A stretch of 64,000 nt of DNA from Vreelandella titanicae BH1 (GCF_000336575.1 NZ_AOPO01000009.1:62001-126000); one strand, 5' to 3'. Shown: positions 23,973-35,416, numbered from the stretch's first letter. Made by a program: numbers and translations. Notes: generated from the sequence alone by a model not told the origin.

Positions 23973-25940
23973 TTGTTTAACACGATATCTCGACAGTTAA
24001 CGCTGTCTGCATTCGTACTCATGCTTCTGATGGCGGCCAGCATTTACGGCGTAATGGCGTGGCGAGGTCAGCCGTTGGTTATCGATGCGAGCCAGTCATT
24101 GATAGAGCGTACGGGGGGCTCGATTGTCAATGCGCTCAATGGTCAATTAGCCCGGGTCGAAGGCAATACATCGAGCTTGGCGGCTTTGGCCGAATCGCTG
24201 CCGCGTGAAGAAGCCATTTACCTTGAAGCCTTGCCTAATGTCGTTGATGACAACGGCAATGCAACGGTGGCGGGCGGCGGTATTTGGCCGGAGCCCGGCG
24301 CATTTTCCTCAGGTGTCGAGCGCTTTAGCTTTTTCTGGGCACGCAACGCCCAGGGCGAGCTGGAGTTTTTGGATGACTATAACGCAAGCGATATTGCCGC
24401 CTATCATGATGAGGCATGGTACAGCAGTGCTCGTGATGCGACCCCTGGGCAGTGTGTTTGGTCTGCTGCTTATCGCGATCCGGCGACCGGTGTCGCGATG
24501 GTGACCTGTAGTGTGCCTTATTACCTCAATAATGACTTTGCCGGTGTGGCCACCATTGATATGCAGTTAAACGGTGTTGCTGAGTTTCTCGCCGAAAATG
24601 GTGGTGGAACGGGCGGCTATGCCTTTGTACTGGATAAAGATCACAACGTGATTGACCTACCGGGCGTTGAGCAGGCGTCGGATGAAATGCGCGGCCTGGG
24701 CGATTTAGTGGGGGATATGCCTTGGCTTCAGCCCGTTGTAGAGGCCGTTGAGGCTGGCCGTGATGAGGCCAATGTAGAAAGTGCGGGCGTATTGGACGAG
24801 CCTGCGGCAGTGCGTTTGTTTGATATGCCAGACACTGGCTGGACACTCGGCTTGGTAACGCCTAGCGAACAGGTAACGGCCTTGGCGCGCACCTTAACGC
24901 GTGATTTATTGATGTTTATTTTACCGCTGTTGGCGCTGCTGCTCGCGCTAGGCTGGTGGGGTGGGCGTATCTTGTTACGTCAGATTCGCAGCACTACTGG
25001 GCAGATTGATCAACTGGGCCAGGGCGGTTCCAGTCGTGAACTGACCATTTATCGCGATGATGAAATCGGCGAGCTACGCGGTGCTGTGAATCGCTACGCG
25101 GAGAAGTTGCAGCGCCTGTTTGGTGATGTGCGTGGCGTAGCGGATGCCATTGCCAGTGAATCGACGGAAATTGCCGCGGGCAATACCGAGCTTTCTAGCC
25201 GCACTGAGCAGCAAGCGGCTTCTCTGCAAGAGACTTCTTCTACGATGGAAGAGATGGCCGCTACGGTGAAGCGCAATGCTGACAACGCTCAAGAGGCGGA
25301 TCAGCGAGCGAAAGAGTCAGCAGAAAAAGTGAAACAAGGTGGAGAGCAGGTATCACGGCTGGCGCAATCCATGGAGGCTATCAACGCAAGCTCTACTGAG
25401 GTCTCTTCGATAGTCGATGTGATTGAAAACATTGCCTTCCAAACCAATATTTTAGCGTTAAATGCCTCTGTAGAGGCGGCGCGAGCCGGTGAACATGGGC
25501 GTGGCTTTGCCGTAGTGGCCAGCGAAGTACGTGAGCTGGCGTCGCGTAGCGCTGCTTCTGCCAGAAACATTAATGGGCTGATTAAAACCACCTCAGAGCA
25601 GATTGCCACCGGTAGTGGCTATGCTCAAGCAGCTGAATCCGCCATGAAAGATATCGTGGTGGCGATTGAAGAGGTTACTGCACGTATTAGCGAAATCAGC
25701 CAAGCGTCTGGCGAGCAGACCAACGGTATTGATGAGATCAACCGGGCGGTCACGCAAATGGATACGGTGACGCAGCAAAATGCCGGGTTGGTTAGCGAAG
25801 CGGCGAGTGCTGCCAATGAGCTGTCATTACAGGCTCAGCGCTTAAAAGGGCTGTTAGACGAGTTTCACGGTAGTTCTCAAGAAGCGTCATCTACGGCAGC
25901 GCTATCCAATGCATCAAACGAAAGGTATCAATTAACATAG
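23973..25940 (+). CDS. Methyl-accepting chemotaxis protein
   Basis: 655 aa. TM1 is at about 9-29, a periplasmic dCache-like sensor domain covers about 35-300, and TM2 is [20 protein letters not shown] near 310-330. HAMP follows, then the cytoplasmic signalling domain with the hairpin tip [20 protein letters not shown] and the adaptation helices. The start is TTG 23973, supported by AGGGGAAGG directly upstream; the first ATG would cut into TM1. The ligand is unknown. The C-terminus (NERYQLT) lacks a CheR-docking NWETF-type pentapeptide. Confidence 0.95.
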   Translation: MFNTISRQLTLSAFVLMLLMAASIYGVMAWRGQPLVIDASQSLIERTGGSIVNALNGQLARVEGNTSSLAALAESLPREEAIYLEALPNVVDDNGNATVAGGGIWPEPGAFSSGVERFSFFWARNAQGELEFLDDYNASDIAAYHDEAWYSSARDATPGQCVWSAAYRDPATGVAMVTCSVPYYLNNDFAGVATIDMQLNGVAEFLAENGGGTGGYAFVLDKDHNVIDLPGVEQASDEMRGLGDLVGDMPWLQPVVEAVEAGRDEANVESAGVLDEPAAVRLFDMPDTGWTLGLVTPSEQVTALARTLTRDLLMFILPLLALLLALGWWGGRILLRQIRSTTGQIDQLGQGGSSRELTIYRDDEIGELRGAVNRYAEKLQRLFGDVRGVADAIASESTEIAAGNTELSSRTEQQAASLQETSSTMEEMAATVKRNADNAQEADQRAKESAEKVKQGGEQVSRLAQSMEAINASSTEVSSIVDVIENIAFQTNILALNASVEAARAGEHGRGFAVVASEVRELASRSAASARNINGLIKTTSEQIATGSGYAQAAESAMKDIVVAIEEVTARISEISQASGEQTNGIDEINRAVTQMDTVTQQNAGLVSEAASAANELSLQAQRLKGLLDEFHGSSQEASSTAALSNASNERYQLT

Positions 25941-25976
25941 CGAGCCATGTTAAGTGGCCGCGTGTCCGCTTATCAG

Positions 25977-26000
25977 CCGCCCCAACAGGGGCGGTTTTGT
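25977..26000 (+). terminator. Rho-independent terminator after the chemoreceptor gene
   Basis: CCGCCCC-AACA-GGGGCGG followed by TTTTGTT. The stem is 7 bp, GC-only. It ends 14 bp before the parC start, so parC must rely on read-through or on an unusual promoter position. Confidence 0.85.
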
Positions 26001-26014
26001 TGTCAAGGTAGGAT

Positions 26015-28270
26015 ATGATCGACATGGATATTCAAGTAGCGGAAGGAGACGTCGAGCGTCTCTCCCTGCGCGACTACACCGAAAAAGCGTACCTCGACTA
26101 CTCGATGTACGTCATTCTCGACCGCGCCTTGCCCAATATTGGCGACGGCATGAAACCCGTGCAGCGGCGGATAATTTACGCCATGCGTGAGCTGGCGCTG
26201 CACGCCAACGCCAAGTACAAAAAGTCGGCGCGTACCGTCGGTGACGTGCTGGGTAAATTCCACCCCCATGGGGATAGCGCCTGCTACGAAGCCATGGTGT
26301 TGATGGCGCAACCATTTAGCTACCGCTACCCGCTGGTAGACGGCCAAGGCAACTGGGGTAGCCCCGATGACCCCAAATCCTTCGCCGCCATGCGCTACAC
26401 CGAAGCCAAGCTTTCCAAGTTCGCCGAAGTGCTGCTGGGCGAGCTAGGCCAAGGCACCGTCGATTGGGCGCCCAACTTTGACGGCACCATGCAAGAGCCG
26501 CTGGTACTGCCGGCCAAGTTACCCCATGTGCTGCTCAATGGTGGCACAGGGATTGCGGTTGGCATGGCCACCGATATTCCTCCCCATAATGTCTCGGAAG
26601 TGGTCGAAGCCACCTGTCATCTGTTGCGCAACCCCAAGGCGACCACCGCTGATTTAATGGAATTCGTGCCCGCGCCCGATTTCCCCACCGATGCAGAAAT
26701 TATTACCCCGCCCGCGGATCTTCGGAAGCTCTACGAATCCGGGCGTGGCTCGGTCAAGCTGCGTGCCCGCTACATCCGCGAAGAAGCCAATATTGTTATC
26801 ACCGCCGTACCCTATCAGGTCAGCGGTGCCAAAGTATTGGAGCAGATTGCCGCGCAAATGCAGGCCAAAAAGCTGCCCATGGTGGCTGACCTGCGCGATG
26901 AGTCGACCCACGAAGAGCCGACTCGCCTGGTCATCGAACCACGCTCCAACCGCATTGACGTAGAGTCGTTGATGGCGCACCTATTCGCCACCACCGACCT
27001 GGAAAAGAACGTGCGGGTGAACATGAACGTGATCGGCCTGGACGGCCGCCCACGGGTGATGCCGCTGCCCGAAATGCTGGGTGAGTGGCTGCAGTTCCGG
27101 CGCAGCACGGTGCGTCGTCGTTTAGAGCACCGCTTAGGCAAAGTCGAAGACCGGCTGCATATCCTGGAAGGCTTGCTAATTGCCTACCTTGATCTGGACG
27201 AAGTGATCCGCATTATTCGCGAGGAGGACGACCCTAAAGCCTCGCTGATAGCAACGTTTAGTCTCTCTGAGCGCCAAGCCGAAGCCATTTTAGAGTTACG
27301 CCTGCGTCACCTTGCCAAGCTCGAAGAAATGAAAATTCGCGGCGAGCAGGATGAGCTGGAAAAAGAGCGCAAATATCTAGAGGGGCTGCTGGGCAGCGAA
27401 GCCAAGCTCACTACGCTGATTGAAAAAGAGATCCGCGCAGCAGGTAAAGAGCATGGCGATGAGCGTCGCTCACCGCTGGTCGAGCGCGAAGAGTCCAAGG
27501 CGCTGTCTGAAGTGGAGCTGCTGGGCGCTGACCCGATTACCGTGGTGCTCTCCGATAAAGGCTGGATTCGTGCGGCCAAGGGGCACGATATCGACCCCGA
27601 GGGGCTCTCCTATAAAGCCGGGGATAGCTTCCAACTGGCGGCGAAAGGTAAAACCAATCAGCCGCTGGTGCTGCTGGATGACACCGGGCGTGCCTATACG
27701 CTGTCTGCTCACAATCTTCCCAGTGCGCGGGGGCAGGGGGAACCGGTCACCGGTCGCGCGAACGTTGCCGCTGGGGCGAAAATGGCGGGACTGATGTTCG
27801 CACCGCCGGAGCGGCGCTTCGTGCTCGCCACTGACGGCGGTTATGGCTTTGTGGCACGGCTCGATACACTTACCGGTAAAAACAAAGCCGGCAAAGCGGT
27901 GCTTAGCCTGCCCAAAGGCTGCAATGTGATGGCGCCGGTTGAAGTGCCAGAGGGCGATGAGCTGTGGGTTGCCTCGGTTTCAAACGAAGGTCGGCTGTTG
28001 CTGTTTCCCTTGGATCAACTACCAGAAATGTCCAAAGGCAAAGGCAATAAGATGCTCGATATCCCTGGCCCACGCGCCGCCCGCCGGGAGGAGTTTGTTA
28101 CCGGCATTGTGGTGCTCGCTGCCAGTGAGGCGTTAATGATTCATGCTGGTAAGCGCAAGCTAACCCTAAAAGCCGACGATTTAGCTTATTATCGCGGTGA
28201 GCGTGGCCGCCGCGGTAGCAAGTTGCCCCGTGGCTTCCAGAAAGTCGACCGTTTAGAGGCAGGAGAGTAA
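26015..28270 (+). CDS. parC: DNA topoisomerase IV subunit A
   Basis: 751 aa. Winged-helix and tower domains with the catalytic Tyr128 ([10 protein letters not shown]), then a coiled coil near 430-460 and a C-terminal beta-pinwheel. The quinolone-resistance region reads [12 protein letters not shown], with Ser88 and Glu92 at the positions equal to E. coli S80 and E84, the wild-type state. ATG 26015 is preceded by AAGG; ATG 26024 is also possible. It partners ParE encoded 2.2 kb upstream. Confidence 0.97.
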   Translation: MIDMDIQVAEGDVERLSLRDYTEKAYLDYSMYVILDRALPNIGDGMKPVQRRIIYAMRELALHANAKYKKSARTVGDVLGKFHPHGDSACYEAMVLMAQPFSYRYPLVDGQGNWGSPDDPKSFAAMRYTEAKLSKFAEVLLGELGQGTVDWAPNFDGTMQEPLVLPAKLPHVLLNGGTGIAVGMATDIPPHNVSEVVEATCHLLRNPKATTADLMEFVPAPDFPTDAEIITPPADLRKLYESGRGSVKLRARYIREEANIVITAVPYQVSGAKVLEQIAAQMQAKKLPMVADLRDESTHEEPTRLVIEPRSNRIDVESLMAHLFATTDLEKNVRVNMNVIGLDGRPRVMPLPEMLGEWLQFRRSTVRRRLEHRLGKVEDRLHILEGLLIAYLDLDEVIRIIREEDDPKASLIATFSLSERQAEAILELRLRHLAKLEEMKIRGEQDELEKERKYLEGLLGSEAKLTTLIEKEIRAAGKEHGDERRSPLVEREESKALSEVELLGADPITVVLSDKGWIRAAKGHDIDPEGLSYKAGDSFQLAAKGKTNQPLVLLDDTGRAYTLSAHNLPSARGQGEPVTGRANVAAGAKMAGLMFAPPERRFVLATDGGYGFVARLDTLTGKNKAGKAVLSLPKGCNVMAPVEVPEGDELWVASVSNEGRLLLFPLDQLPEMSKGKGNKMLDIPGPRAARREEFVTGIVVLAASEALMIHAGKRKLTLKADDLAYYRGERGRRGSKLPRGFQKVDRLEAGE

Positions 28271-28290
28271 ATAATGGCAGGAGCTAAGTG

Positions 28291-29217
28291 ATGGCAGGCG
28301 GTGACTTGATCCTAACCGTTTTAGCGGCACGTTTAACCGCAGATATTCAATCCCAGGTAGATGCACTGATCGTGCAGTTTGGCCTACAAGAAAAGAGCAC
28401 CCAGCGCCTTGCCGACGGCTCGTTACAGCAGAATAAGTGCATCGACTGTATTGAGTACCGTCTGGTAGGTGAGGTGGATATTGAAGCTGTCCGCAATGCG
28501 GCATTGGTACTGAGCGAAACCCTGAGTGTCGATATTGTTGTCCAAGCGAATACTCGCGATCACGTTCAGCCCCGTTTGGTGTGTTTCGATATGGACTCCA
28601 CGCTGATCAAAGCTGAAGTGATTGACGAACTGGCCCGCCGCCATGGCGTGGGTGATGAAGTCGCAGAAGTCACCGAGCGTGCCATGCGCGGCGAGTTGGA
28701 TTTCAAAGCGAGCTTTCGTGAGCGGATGAGCAAACTTGAAGGTTTGGATGAGTCCGTGCTGGCGGAGATCGCTGAGGAATTGCCGCTAATGGAAGGCGTA
28801 GAGCGCTTAATGGTTAACCTGAAGCACTTAGGTTTTCGCACCGCCATCCTCTCCGGCGGCTTCACCTACTTTGCTCGCCACTTACAGGAGAAGCTGGGCT
28901 TTGACGAGATCCATGCCAATGAACTGATCATCGAAAATGGCAAGGTAACCGGCGAGGTAAGCGAACCGATCGTCGATGCCGAGCGCAAAGCCGAACTATT
29001 AGAGTCCATTGCTCAGCGTGAAGGTTTTACCCTGGGTCAAACGATTGCGGTAGGGGATGGCGCCAATGATCTGAAAATGCTTGCCAAAGCGGGCATGGGG
29101 ATTGCGTTTCGGGCCAAGCCCCTGGTGCGTGCCCAGGCGCGCCAGGCGATTTCAACCTCGGGCCTTGATGGCGTGCTCTATCTACTGGGCTATCACCAGC
29201 AGGATTTAACCCCGTAA
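28291..29217 (+). CDS. serB: Phosphoserine phosphatase
   Basis: 308 aa. The N-terminal 100 residues are an ACT-like regulatory region. The HAD phosphatase core has FDMDSTLIKAEVIDELA (catalytic Asp pair), ILSGGFTYFA and VGDGANDLKML. It makes L-serine from phosphoserine, the last step of the pathway. ATG 28291 has AGGAG 7 nt upstream (28279-28283). It follows parC by 20 bp and may be cotranscribed. Confidence 0.96.
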   Translation: MAGGDLILTVLAARLTADIQSQVDALIVQFGLQEKSTQRLADGSLQQNKCIDCIEYRLVGEVDIEAVRNAALVLSETLSVDIVVQANTRDHVQPRLVCFDMDSTLIKAEVIDELARRHGVGDEVAEVTERAMRGELDFKASFRERMSKLEGLDESVLAEIAEELPLMEGVERLMVNLKHLGFRTAILSGGFTYFARHLQEKLGFDEIHANELIIENGKVTGEVSEPIVDAERKAELLESIAQREGFTLGQTIAVGDGANDLKMLAKAGMGIAFRAKPLVRAQARQAISTSGLDGVLYLLGYHQQDLTP

Positions 29218-29246
29218 ATTCTGCTTTGGCACAGTCGCGCAAAGTG

Positions 29247-29330
29247 TCATTGCGAGGAGCCTGCGACGCGGCAATCTCAACCTGCGCAGGCGCAGTTCAA
29301 CCCAAGATTGCCGCGCTTCGCTCGCAATGA
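29247..29330. repeat. REP-like repeat pair between serB and mrpG
   Basis: TCATTGCGAGGAGC...GCGGCAATCT (29247-29277) and its inverted partner AGATTGCCGCGC...TCGCAATGA (29305-29330) form a head-to-head doublet with a GC-rich 27-bp spacer. It is the same family as at 9118-9239. It separates the convergent serB and mrp transcripts. Confidence 0.8.
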
Positions 29331-29352
29331 CAAAAGCGAGGTTGCTTAGCTT

Positions 29353-29769
29353 TCAGCCATGGCCTTTATCCGGGTGGGGTACCGGTTTATCGCCGACTTC
29401 TTCCGGACGCAGCTCTACTGGCTTACCCTGGGTTTTATCAGCGTGCTTTAAACGCAGGTGCAAGCCGGACTTGGCCAGCAAGTGGGCGCTAACGGGGGCG
29501 GTAATGAACAGGAAGAGCGTAATCAACATTTCCTGAATATCGGGTTTGCCATCCACGCTCCAGAAATACATCATCGAAGCGATCAGCATACAGCCGATAC
29601 CCAGAGTGGTGGCCTTGGTCGGGCCATGCAGGCGCATATAAAAGTCACGCAAGTGGGCCATCCCTAGCGAACCAATAAACACAAAGATGCCGCCAGCAAC
29701 CAGCAGCAGCGAAATAACCGCCTCTATTACTCCTGACATAACGCCCCCTGGCATGAGCCTTTCTGGCAT
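29353..29769 (-). CDS. mrpG: Na+/H+ antiporter subunit G (Mrp)
   Basis: 138 aa from ATG 29769. Three membrane segments in IEAVISLLLVAGGIFVFIGS, a central segment and MLITLFLFITAPVSAHLLA. RDFYMRLHGPTKATTLGIG is the subunit-G signature. The C-terminal 35 residues are charged and cytoplasmic. Starts at 29739 and 29754 are possible; 29769 has AGAGG 8 nt upstream. It is the last gene of the Mrp operon. Confidence 0.92.
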   Translation of the reverse strand: MPERLMPGGVMSGVIEAVISLLLVAGGIFVFIGSLGMAHLRDFYMRLHGPTKATTLGIGCMLIASMMYFWSVDGKPDIQEMLITLFLFITAPVSAHLLAKSGLHLRLKHADKTQGKPVELRPEEVGDKPVPHPDKGHG

Positions 29770-29806
29770 AGCGGCTGCCTCTTTATGGAGGCGACGATCA
29801 CGGTAC

Positions 29807-30076
29807 TCATTCGATAATATCTCCGCGCAGAATATATTTGCACACCGCAACGGTACTGATGAAACCTAACATCGCGATCAGCAGCGCCGACTCGAAATAG
29901 GTTTTGCTGTTCAGCCATAGTCCCAGCAGCACGATCAGTGCAATCGAGTTGACGTACATAGTGTCCAGGGCGAGTACCCGGTCGGGCAGGCTGGGGCCGA
30001 TGGTAAGCCGGTAGAGATTCATCAACAGTGCCATCACCACCAGGGCTAAGGTGATATAAAGCGCAATGCTCAGCAT
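29807..30076 (-). CDS. mrpF: Na+/H+ antiporter subunit F (Mrp)
   Basis: 89 aa with three membrane helices. TIGPSLPDRVLALDTMYVNS is typical of MrpF. It overlaps mrpE by 7 bp, and the intergenic distance to mrpG is 37 bp. It is part of the hetero-oligomeric Mrp complex in the inner membrane. Confidence 0.93.
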   Translation of the reverse strand: MLSIALYITLALVVMALLMNLYRLTIGPSLPDRVLALDTMYVNSIALIVLLGLWLNSKTYFESALLIAMLGFISTVAVCKYILRGDIIE

Positions 30077-30567
30077 TCGTAAATCTCCTTGAGCGGGCGT
30101 TCATAGCGCTCACGAATCTGGTTAATCAGCGCCTCCTCATCGTCCACGTTTAAGGCGTGAATCAGCAGCGACTTGCCATCCATGCGTAGATTGGCCGATA
30201 CGGTGCCCGGTGTCAGGCTGATCGTGCTGGCCAGCAGCGTAATGGTGAAGCGCTCTTCGAGCATGAGTGGGTATTCAATAAAGTGAGGCTTAAGCTTGCG
30301 CCACGGGTTGGCGATCAAGTAAGCCACTTCAAAGTTGGCGATGATAATGTCGCCCAGCACCCGGAAAATAAACCGCAAAAGCGCGAATGGTTTGGCGATA
30401 AGCGGTCGCGCATCCCAAAAGCGGTGGGTCAGCAGTGGGATCAAAATGGCTAACGAGCCACCGAGTACGAATTGACCAAAGGCGTAGCTGCGTACCAGCA
30501 GCAGCCAAACGACGAGCAGTAGTATCGATAAAACAGGCGTGGGTAGCCAGGAGCGCGGAGCAATCAT
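30070..30567 (-). CDS. mrpE: Na+/H+ antiporter subunit E (Mrp)
   Basis: 165 aa. Two or three N-terminal membrane segments are followed by a cytoplasmic domain with ITLLASTISLTPGTVSANLR and LLIHALNVDDEEA, the conserved MrpE pattern. It overlaps mrpD by 4 bp and mrpF by 7 bp, so the operon is tightly coupled. Confidence 0.94.
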   Translation of the reverse strand: MIAPRSWLPTPVLSILLLVVWLLLVRSYAFGQFVLGGSLAILIPLLTHRFWDARPLIAKPFALLRFIFRVLGDIIIANFEVAYLIANPWRKLKPHFIEYPLMLEERFTITLLASTISLTPGTVSANLRMDGKSLLIHALNVDDEEALINQIRERYERPLKEIYEC

Positions 30568-32075
30568 TGGGCATCTCCAGCATCAGGTAGTAGCGTGCGA
30601 ATCAGCACCTGGGGGGTGGCTAATTGCTCAGCCGTGGCTTGAGTGTAGCTGCTCACTGGCCCGGCCATGGCGACTAATAGAGGGGCTGCACTCAGCAGCC
30701 AAATAACCCCAAACCACTGGCAACGGGAAAGCGGCGTACCGCTGATCGTGCCCCGGTGGCTACGCCAAAACAGCGTAGAGCCAGCCCGGGAGAGGGCGAT
30801 CAGCGAGGCTAAACTGGTTAGCAGCAGCAGCGGCCATAGCCATAGTCGCTGGGTGCCTTCGGCAGCATTGAGCATCAATGCTTTGCCGAAAGCGCCGGAG
30901 AACGGCGGGATGCCTGCGACGGCGATAGCGCCGACGAAAAACAACATGGCGAGTGCTGCGCCCTGCACCATAGGGCGGCCCTTGACTATGCGAGTACCCG
31001 CTTTGCCACGCTGTAGGCCAATCATTTCCGCTAGCAGGAACAGACCACCGGTGATCAACGTAGTGTGGATCAGATAGTAGAGAAGCGCAGAGACCGCCTG
31101 TGGCGAGCGCATACCGATACCGGCCAGCAGCGTGCCCACTGACACCAGCACTAAATAAGCAACCAGCAGTCGTAAGTCCCTTGCGGCCATTACCCCAACG
31201 CCTGCGGCAGCCAGGGTAGCGAGCGATAGCCACCACACCCAGGGCTGTTCCAGCGCCTCCAAACCGCCAGCGCTATCGCCAAAAATGAGCGAGTAGACGC
31301 GCAGAATGGCGTAAATACCCACTTTGGTCATGATGGCAAACAGCGCCGCCACTGGCGCGGGGGCCGAGGCGTAAGCTTTGGGCAGCCAGAAGTAGAGCGG
31401 CAGAATGGCGGCTTTTAACCCAAACACGACCAGCAGCATCAGTGCCCCAGCGCTCACTAAGCCGTCACGCTCTTCGGGTAGTTCGGCTACCCGGATCGCC
31501 ATATCGGCCATATTGAGCGTGCCTGTTGCGCCATACAGAATCCCCACTGCAATCAGAAACAGCGAAGACCCCGCCAGGTTGAGCACCACGTAGTGGACGC
31601 TGGCTTGAATGCGCGCTTTACCGCCGCCGTGAAGCAGCAGGGCGTAGGACGCCAGCAGCAGAACTTCAAAAAAGACAAACAGGTTAAACAAATCACCGGT
31701 TAAAAAAGCACCGTTAATGCCCAGCAGTTGCCACTGAAAAAGGCCGTGGAAGTTGCTGCCTTTTTCATCGTCACCAGCGCAGGCAAACACCACTGCGCCA
31801 ACGGCCAATACGGCAGTCAGCAGCAGCATTAACGCCGAGAGGCGATCCAGCACTAACACGATGCCGAACGGGGCTTGCCAGTCACCCAGCGCGTAGTAGG
31901 TGATCTCCCCACTGGCGGCTTGGCGTAATAGGCCTATCGCAACCAGTAGCAGTAGCACCGTGGCCACAACACTCACCGTGCGCTTGTAACGCACTAATCC
32001 TTGGCGCTGATAGAGCAGCAATATGCCCGCGACTAGCGGCAGAACGACAGGGAAAACAATTAGATGCTGCATCAT
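30564..32075 (-). CDS. mrpD: Na+/H+ antiporter subunit D (Mrp)
   Basis: 503 aa, a polytopic protein of the proton-translocating family shared with complex I subunits NuoN/NuoM. About 14 membrane helices, with LNLAGSSLFLIAVGILYGATG and the Lys-bearing GLKAAILPLYFWLPKAY helix visible. With MrpA it forms the likely ion path. It overlaps both neighbours by 4 bp. Confidence 0.95.
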   Translation of the reverse strand: MMQHLIVFPVVLPLVAGILLLYQRQGLVRYKRTVSVVATVLLLLVAIGLLRQAASGEITYYALGDWQAPFGIVLVLDRLSALMLLLTAVLAVGAVVFACAGDDEKGSNFHGLFQWQLLGINGAFLTGDLFNLFVFFEVLLLASYALLLHGGGKARIQASVHYVVLNLAGSSLFLIAVGILYGATGTLNMADMAIRVAELPEERDGLVSAGALMLLVVFGLKAAILPLYFWLPKAYASAPAPVAALFAIMTKVGIYAILRVYSLIFGDSAGGLEALEQPWVWWLSLATLAAAGVGVMAARDLRLLVAYLVLVSVGTLLAGIGMRSPQAVSALLYYLIHTTLITGGLFLLAEMIGLQRGKAGTRIVKGRPMVQGAALAMLFFVGAIAVAGIPPFSGAFGKALMLNAAEGTQRLWLWPLLLLTSLASLIALSRAGSTLFWRSHRGTISGTPLSRCQWFGVIWLLSAAPLLVAMAGPVSSYTQATAEQLATPQVLIRTLLPDAGDAQ

Positions 32076-32404
32076 TCTCGGTCTTCCTTTTTACCGTCGA
32101 CGTGGTCGTTCCCCACTTCACTCCGCGCCCGCATGGCCAGGATCACCACAAACGCCGTCATCGCAAAGCCAATCACTATGGCCGTGAGCACTAGTGCCTG
32201 GGGCAACGGGTCGGCGAAACCTGCACCCTCGGAGACAATGGCAGCGCCATCAGTGGTTAATCCCCCCATCGAAAACAGGAACAAATTCACTGCGTAAGAG
32301 AGCAGCGTAAGGCCCACCACGACCGGGAAAGTACGGCCGCGTAACGTTAGATAGAGGCCAGAAGCAGTCAATACACCGGTGGTCATCGCATAAAGCAGTT
32401 CCAT
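32072..32404 (-). CDS. mrpC: Na+/H+ antiporter subunit C (Mrp)
   Basis: 110 aa, similar to complex I NuoK, with three membrane helices. LPQALVLTAIVIGFAMTAF is the conserved MrpC/NuoK helix. It starts one base into the mrpA stop (TAATG) and overlaps mrpD by 4 bp. Confidence 0.95.
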   Translation of the reverse strand: MELLYAMTTGVLTASGLYLTLRGRTFPVVVGLTLLSYAVNLFLFSMGGLTTDGAAIVSEGAGFADPLPQALVLTAIVIGFAMTAFVVILAMRARSEVGNDHVDGKKEDRE

Positions 32405-35250
32405 TAACGAGGCTCCTTGGCAGAGGTGGCGGCGTTGGCATCAGCATCCTGTTCGCTTGCTTCGGTCACCGGGCGGTGAGCGGTGGTGACCTTACCAAGG
32501 TTGGCAAGAATCATCAGCGTAGCGCCCACCACCGCTAAGTAGACACCCAGATCAAAGAGCAGCGCGGTGGCCAGTTCAAAGGTACCGATGAGTGGTAGGC
32601 TGAAATAGCCAAATGCGGATGTTAAGAACGGGTGACCAAATAGCCAGCTACCCAGCCCGGTTAGAGTGGCTATCGCCACCCCAATGACGGCTACCGGTTG
32701 GAAAGGGAAGTCCAAACGTTCTTGCGCCCACGCCACACCCCGGGCCATGTACAGCAGGATCAAGGCTACCGCAGTAATCAACCCGGCGATAAAGCCACCC
32801 CCTGGCTGGTTATGGCCGCGCAGGAAGATAAATGCAGATACCAACAGCGCTAGTGGCAGCAGCGTCATTGAAATTGACGTGAGTACCGCTGGGTAGCGGT
32901 CAGGTGACCATACCCGGCCTTCGCCGTCACTGTGCGGCATAAACAGGCGTAAGCGGTTCAGCAGCTTAAAGATCGCCAGGCCTGCGATGGCGAGTACGGT
33001 GATTTCACCCAAGGTGTCGAATCCCCGGAAGTCGACCAGAATCACGTTGACCACATTGTAGCCGCCACCACCGGGCTTGCTGTTTTCCACAAAGAAACTG
33101 GAAATCGACAGCGTCTCGCGGGTCATGACCGCATAGTTAAGGCTGGCAATCACCAAGCCTAGCGTGCCTGCCAGCAACATATCGCGAACGTTGCGCAGTG
33201 GGCTGGATTCGCGCGGGGTCTTTTGGGGCAAGAAAAATAGCGCCAGCATCAACAGGATCATGGTCACCACTTCCACCGAAAGCTGTGTCAGCGCTAAATC
33301 GGGTGCTGAGAAACGAGCAAAGGTGAGCGCCACAAAGAGCCCGACGACCGATAGCATCAGCAGAGAGATCAGCCGGTAGCGGTGAGTGGCAGCGGTGGCC
33401 ACGCCGCCAAACATCAGCATCCCCGCCCCGAGTATGAGGATACCATCCAGCTCTTGATTGCCAGCAGCACCCGTTAAGTCAGTGATCTGAACCAGGCCGA
33501 TCCCACCCATGACTAATGCGCCTAGCCAGAGCCAGCCCACATAACGCTGTAGCGAATTGCCTTCAAGCTTGGCAATAAGCTGCTCGGCGCGATAGCCCAT
33601 GGAGACAAGCATGCGCTCAAACACCCGCCGGGCATCGACCCCGGCAAACTGCTGGGTAAATCGACGCACCTCGCCATAGCGCCAATAGAGTGCAATACCC
33701 ACCACGAAGGCGAGCAAACTCATGATGAGCGGTAGATTCACGCCGTGCCAAATAGCCAGGTGGAAATCCAGTGGGCTACCAATCACCGCTTGGCTGGCGA
33801 GCTCTAATAATCCCGTTGCCATAAAAGCCGGGAACAGGCCCACTACCACGCACAGGGCTACCAATATTTCTACCGGCAAACGCATAAGGTGCGGCGGCTC
33901 GTGGGGCGCCTTCGGAGGGGCTTCACGGGCCGGTTTGAAGAAAACTGCGTGCACCAAACGCAGCGAGTAAGCCACAGAGAGGATACCGCCCAGTGTTGCC
34001 AGCGCGGGCAATAGCCAACTAAGGCCGCCTAACACGGGCGTCGCTAGCGCTTCGGTGAAGAACATCTCTTTGGATAAGAAACCATTAAATAGCGGTACGC
34101 CCGCCATTGAGGCAGCCGCTAGCGTGGTCAAGAGTGCCGTCACTGGCATAGCTTTTTTCAGCCCGCCCAACTGTTTCAGCTCCCGGGTGCCGGTCTCGTG
34201 ATCGATAATGCCGGCACTCATAAACAGTGCGGCTTTAAAGGTGGCGTGATTCAGAATGTGAAACAGGGCAGCTAAAATCGCCATGGGGCTGCCGATACCC
34301 AACAGCACGGTAATCAAGCCTAAATGGCTAACGGTGGAGAACGCCAGAATACCCTTTAGGTCGGTCTTCATCAGTGCAAACCAAGCGCCATATAGCATGG
34401 TGATGATACCGACCAGGGAGACCACCACGCTCCATAGCTCGCTACCCGCGATGGCTGGGTGCAGTCGTGCCATCAGAAAAATGCCCGCTTTAACCATGGT
34501 GGCCGAGTGCAGATAGGCTGATACTGGCGTGGGTGCCGCCATGGCGTGGGGCAACCAAAAGTGGAACGGGAACTGTGCTGATTTGGTAAACGCCCCCAGC
34601 AGTACCAAACCCAGCATAAGCGGGTAGCGGGAATCCGCCAGAATCACTTCGCCGCTAGCCAGTACATCGCCCATATTGAAGCTGCCCGCCATATCGCCCA
34701 ACAGCAGTAAGCCCGCCAATAGCGCAAGGCCGCCCGCGCCGGTGACTGTTAGCGCCATGCGTGCGCCTTTACGGGCATCCGACTGGTGCGACCAGTAACC
34801 GATCAGCAAAAACGAAGAGAGGCTGGTTAACTCCCAGAAGAGCCATAGCAGAATCAGGTTGTCCGACATTGAAATACCCACCATTGACGCCATAAAAAGC
34901 ATCAGGAAGGCGTAGAATCGGCCATAGGGTTCGTCTTTGTCTAAATAGTAGTGAGCATAAAGAATAATCAGCAGACCGATGCCGAGTATCAATAGGTTGA
35001 ACAGCAGCGATAGCCCATCCAGGCGGAACGCCAAGTTCAGTGCCAGTTCCGGCATCCAGGTGACCGAAAAACGTAGCTGCTCGCCATCTAAAAGAGCTGG
35101 CACGTTGAGTAGCGTCATTACTAGGGCGGTAGCGGGCAGCACCGCCGTTGCAAGGGAACAGAAACCGCGCCCGCGCCGTGCGGTGAGTGCCGGCACCAGT
35201 ACGCCTAGCAGAGGCAATAAGGCTATCCAAAGCAGTGTCATGGGGATCAT
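32404..35250 (-). CDS. mrpA: Na+/H+ antiporter, fused subunits A and B (Mrp)
   Basis: 948 aa. Residues 1 to about 750 are MrpA, related to NuoL, with [14 protein letters not shown] and [21 protein letters not shown]. The C-terminal 190 residues match MrpB ([20 protein letters not shown]), so A and B are one polypeptide, as is common in Proteobacteria (PhaAB type). This explains the absence of a separate mrpB. It is the first gene of the operon and diverges from a sodium channel gene 166 bp away. ATG 35241 is an alternative start. Confidence 0.95.
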   Translation of the reverse strand: MIPMTLLWIALLPLLGVLVPALTARRGRGFCSLATAVLPATALVMTLLNVPALLDGEQLRFSVTWMPELALNLAFRLDGLSLLFNLLILGIGLLIILYAHYYLDKDEPYGRFYAFLMLFMASMVGISMSDNLILLWLFWELTSLSSFLLIGYWSHQSDARKGARMALTVTGAGGLALLAGLLLLGDMAGSFNMGDVLASGEVILADSRYPLMLGLVLLGAFTKSAQFPFHFWLPHAMAAPTPVSAYLHSATMVKAGIFLMARLHPAIAGSELWSVVVSLVGIITMLYGAWFALMKTDLKGILAFSTVSHLGLITVLLGIGSPMAILAALFHILNHATFKAALFMSAGIIDHETGTRELKQLGGLKKAMPVTALLTTLAAASMAGVPLFNGFLSKEMFFTEALATPVLGGLSWLLPALATLGGILSVAYSLRLVHAVFFKPAREAPPKAPHEPPHLMRLPVEILVALCVVVGLFPAFMATGLLELASQAVIGSPLDFHLAIWHGVNLPLIMSLLAFVVGIALYWRYGEVRRFTQQFAGVDARRVFERMLVSMGYRAEQLIAKLEGNSLQRYVGWLWLGALVMGGIGLVQITDLTGAAGNQELDGILILGAGMLMFGGVATAATHRYRLISLLMLSVVGLFVALTFARFSAPDLALTQLSVEVVTMILLMLALFFLPQKTPRESSPLRNVRDMLLAGTLGLVIASLNYAVMTRETLSISSFFVENSKPGGGGYNVVNVILVDFRGFDTLGEITVLAIAGLAIFKLLNRLRLFMPHSDGEGRVWSPDRYPAVLTSISMTLLPLALLVSAFIFLRGHNQPGGGFIAGLITAVALILLYMARGVAWAQERLDFPFQPVAVIGVAIATLTGLGSWLFGHPFLTSAFGYFSLPLIGTFELATALLFDLGVYLAVVGATLMILANLGKVTTAHRPVTEASEQDADANAATSAKEPR

Positions 35251-35416
35251 CCAGCGGCTAAAGTAAAAAAAGTCAAAAGAGTACCAACAGGGCGTCTAAA
35301 GAGGCGTTCTGGTGGCGTAGGATACATCAAGTGAAACAACAGGATATCACTTGTGTAGCAGGTGTGTAATTTTAGTATAAAGTGTGCGAATTAACCGTTG
35401 AGAGATTTTTTGTTAC

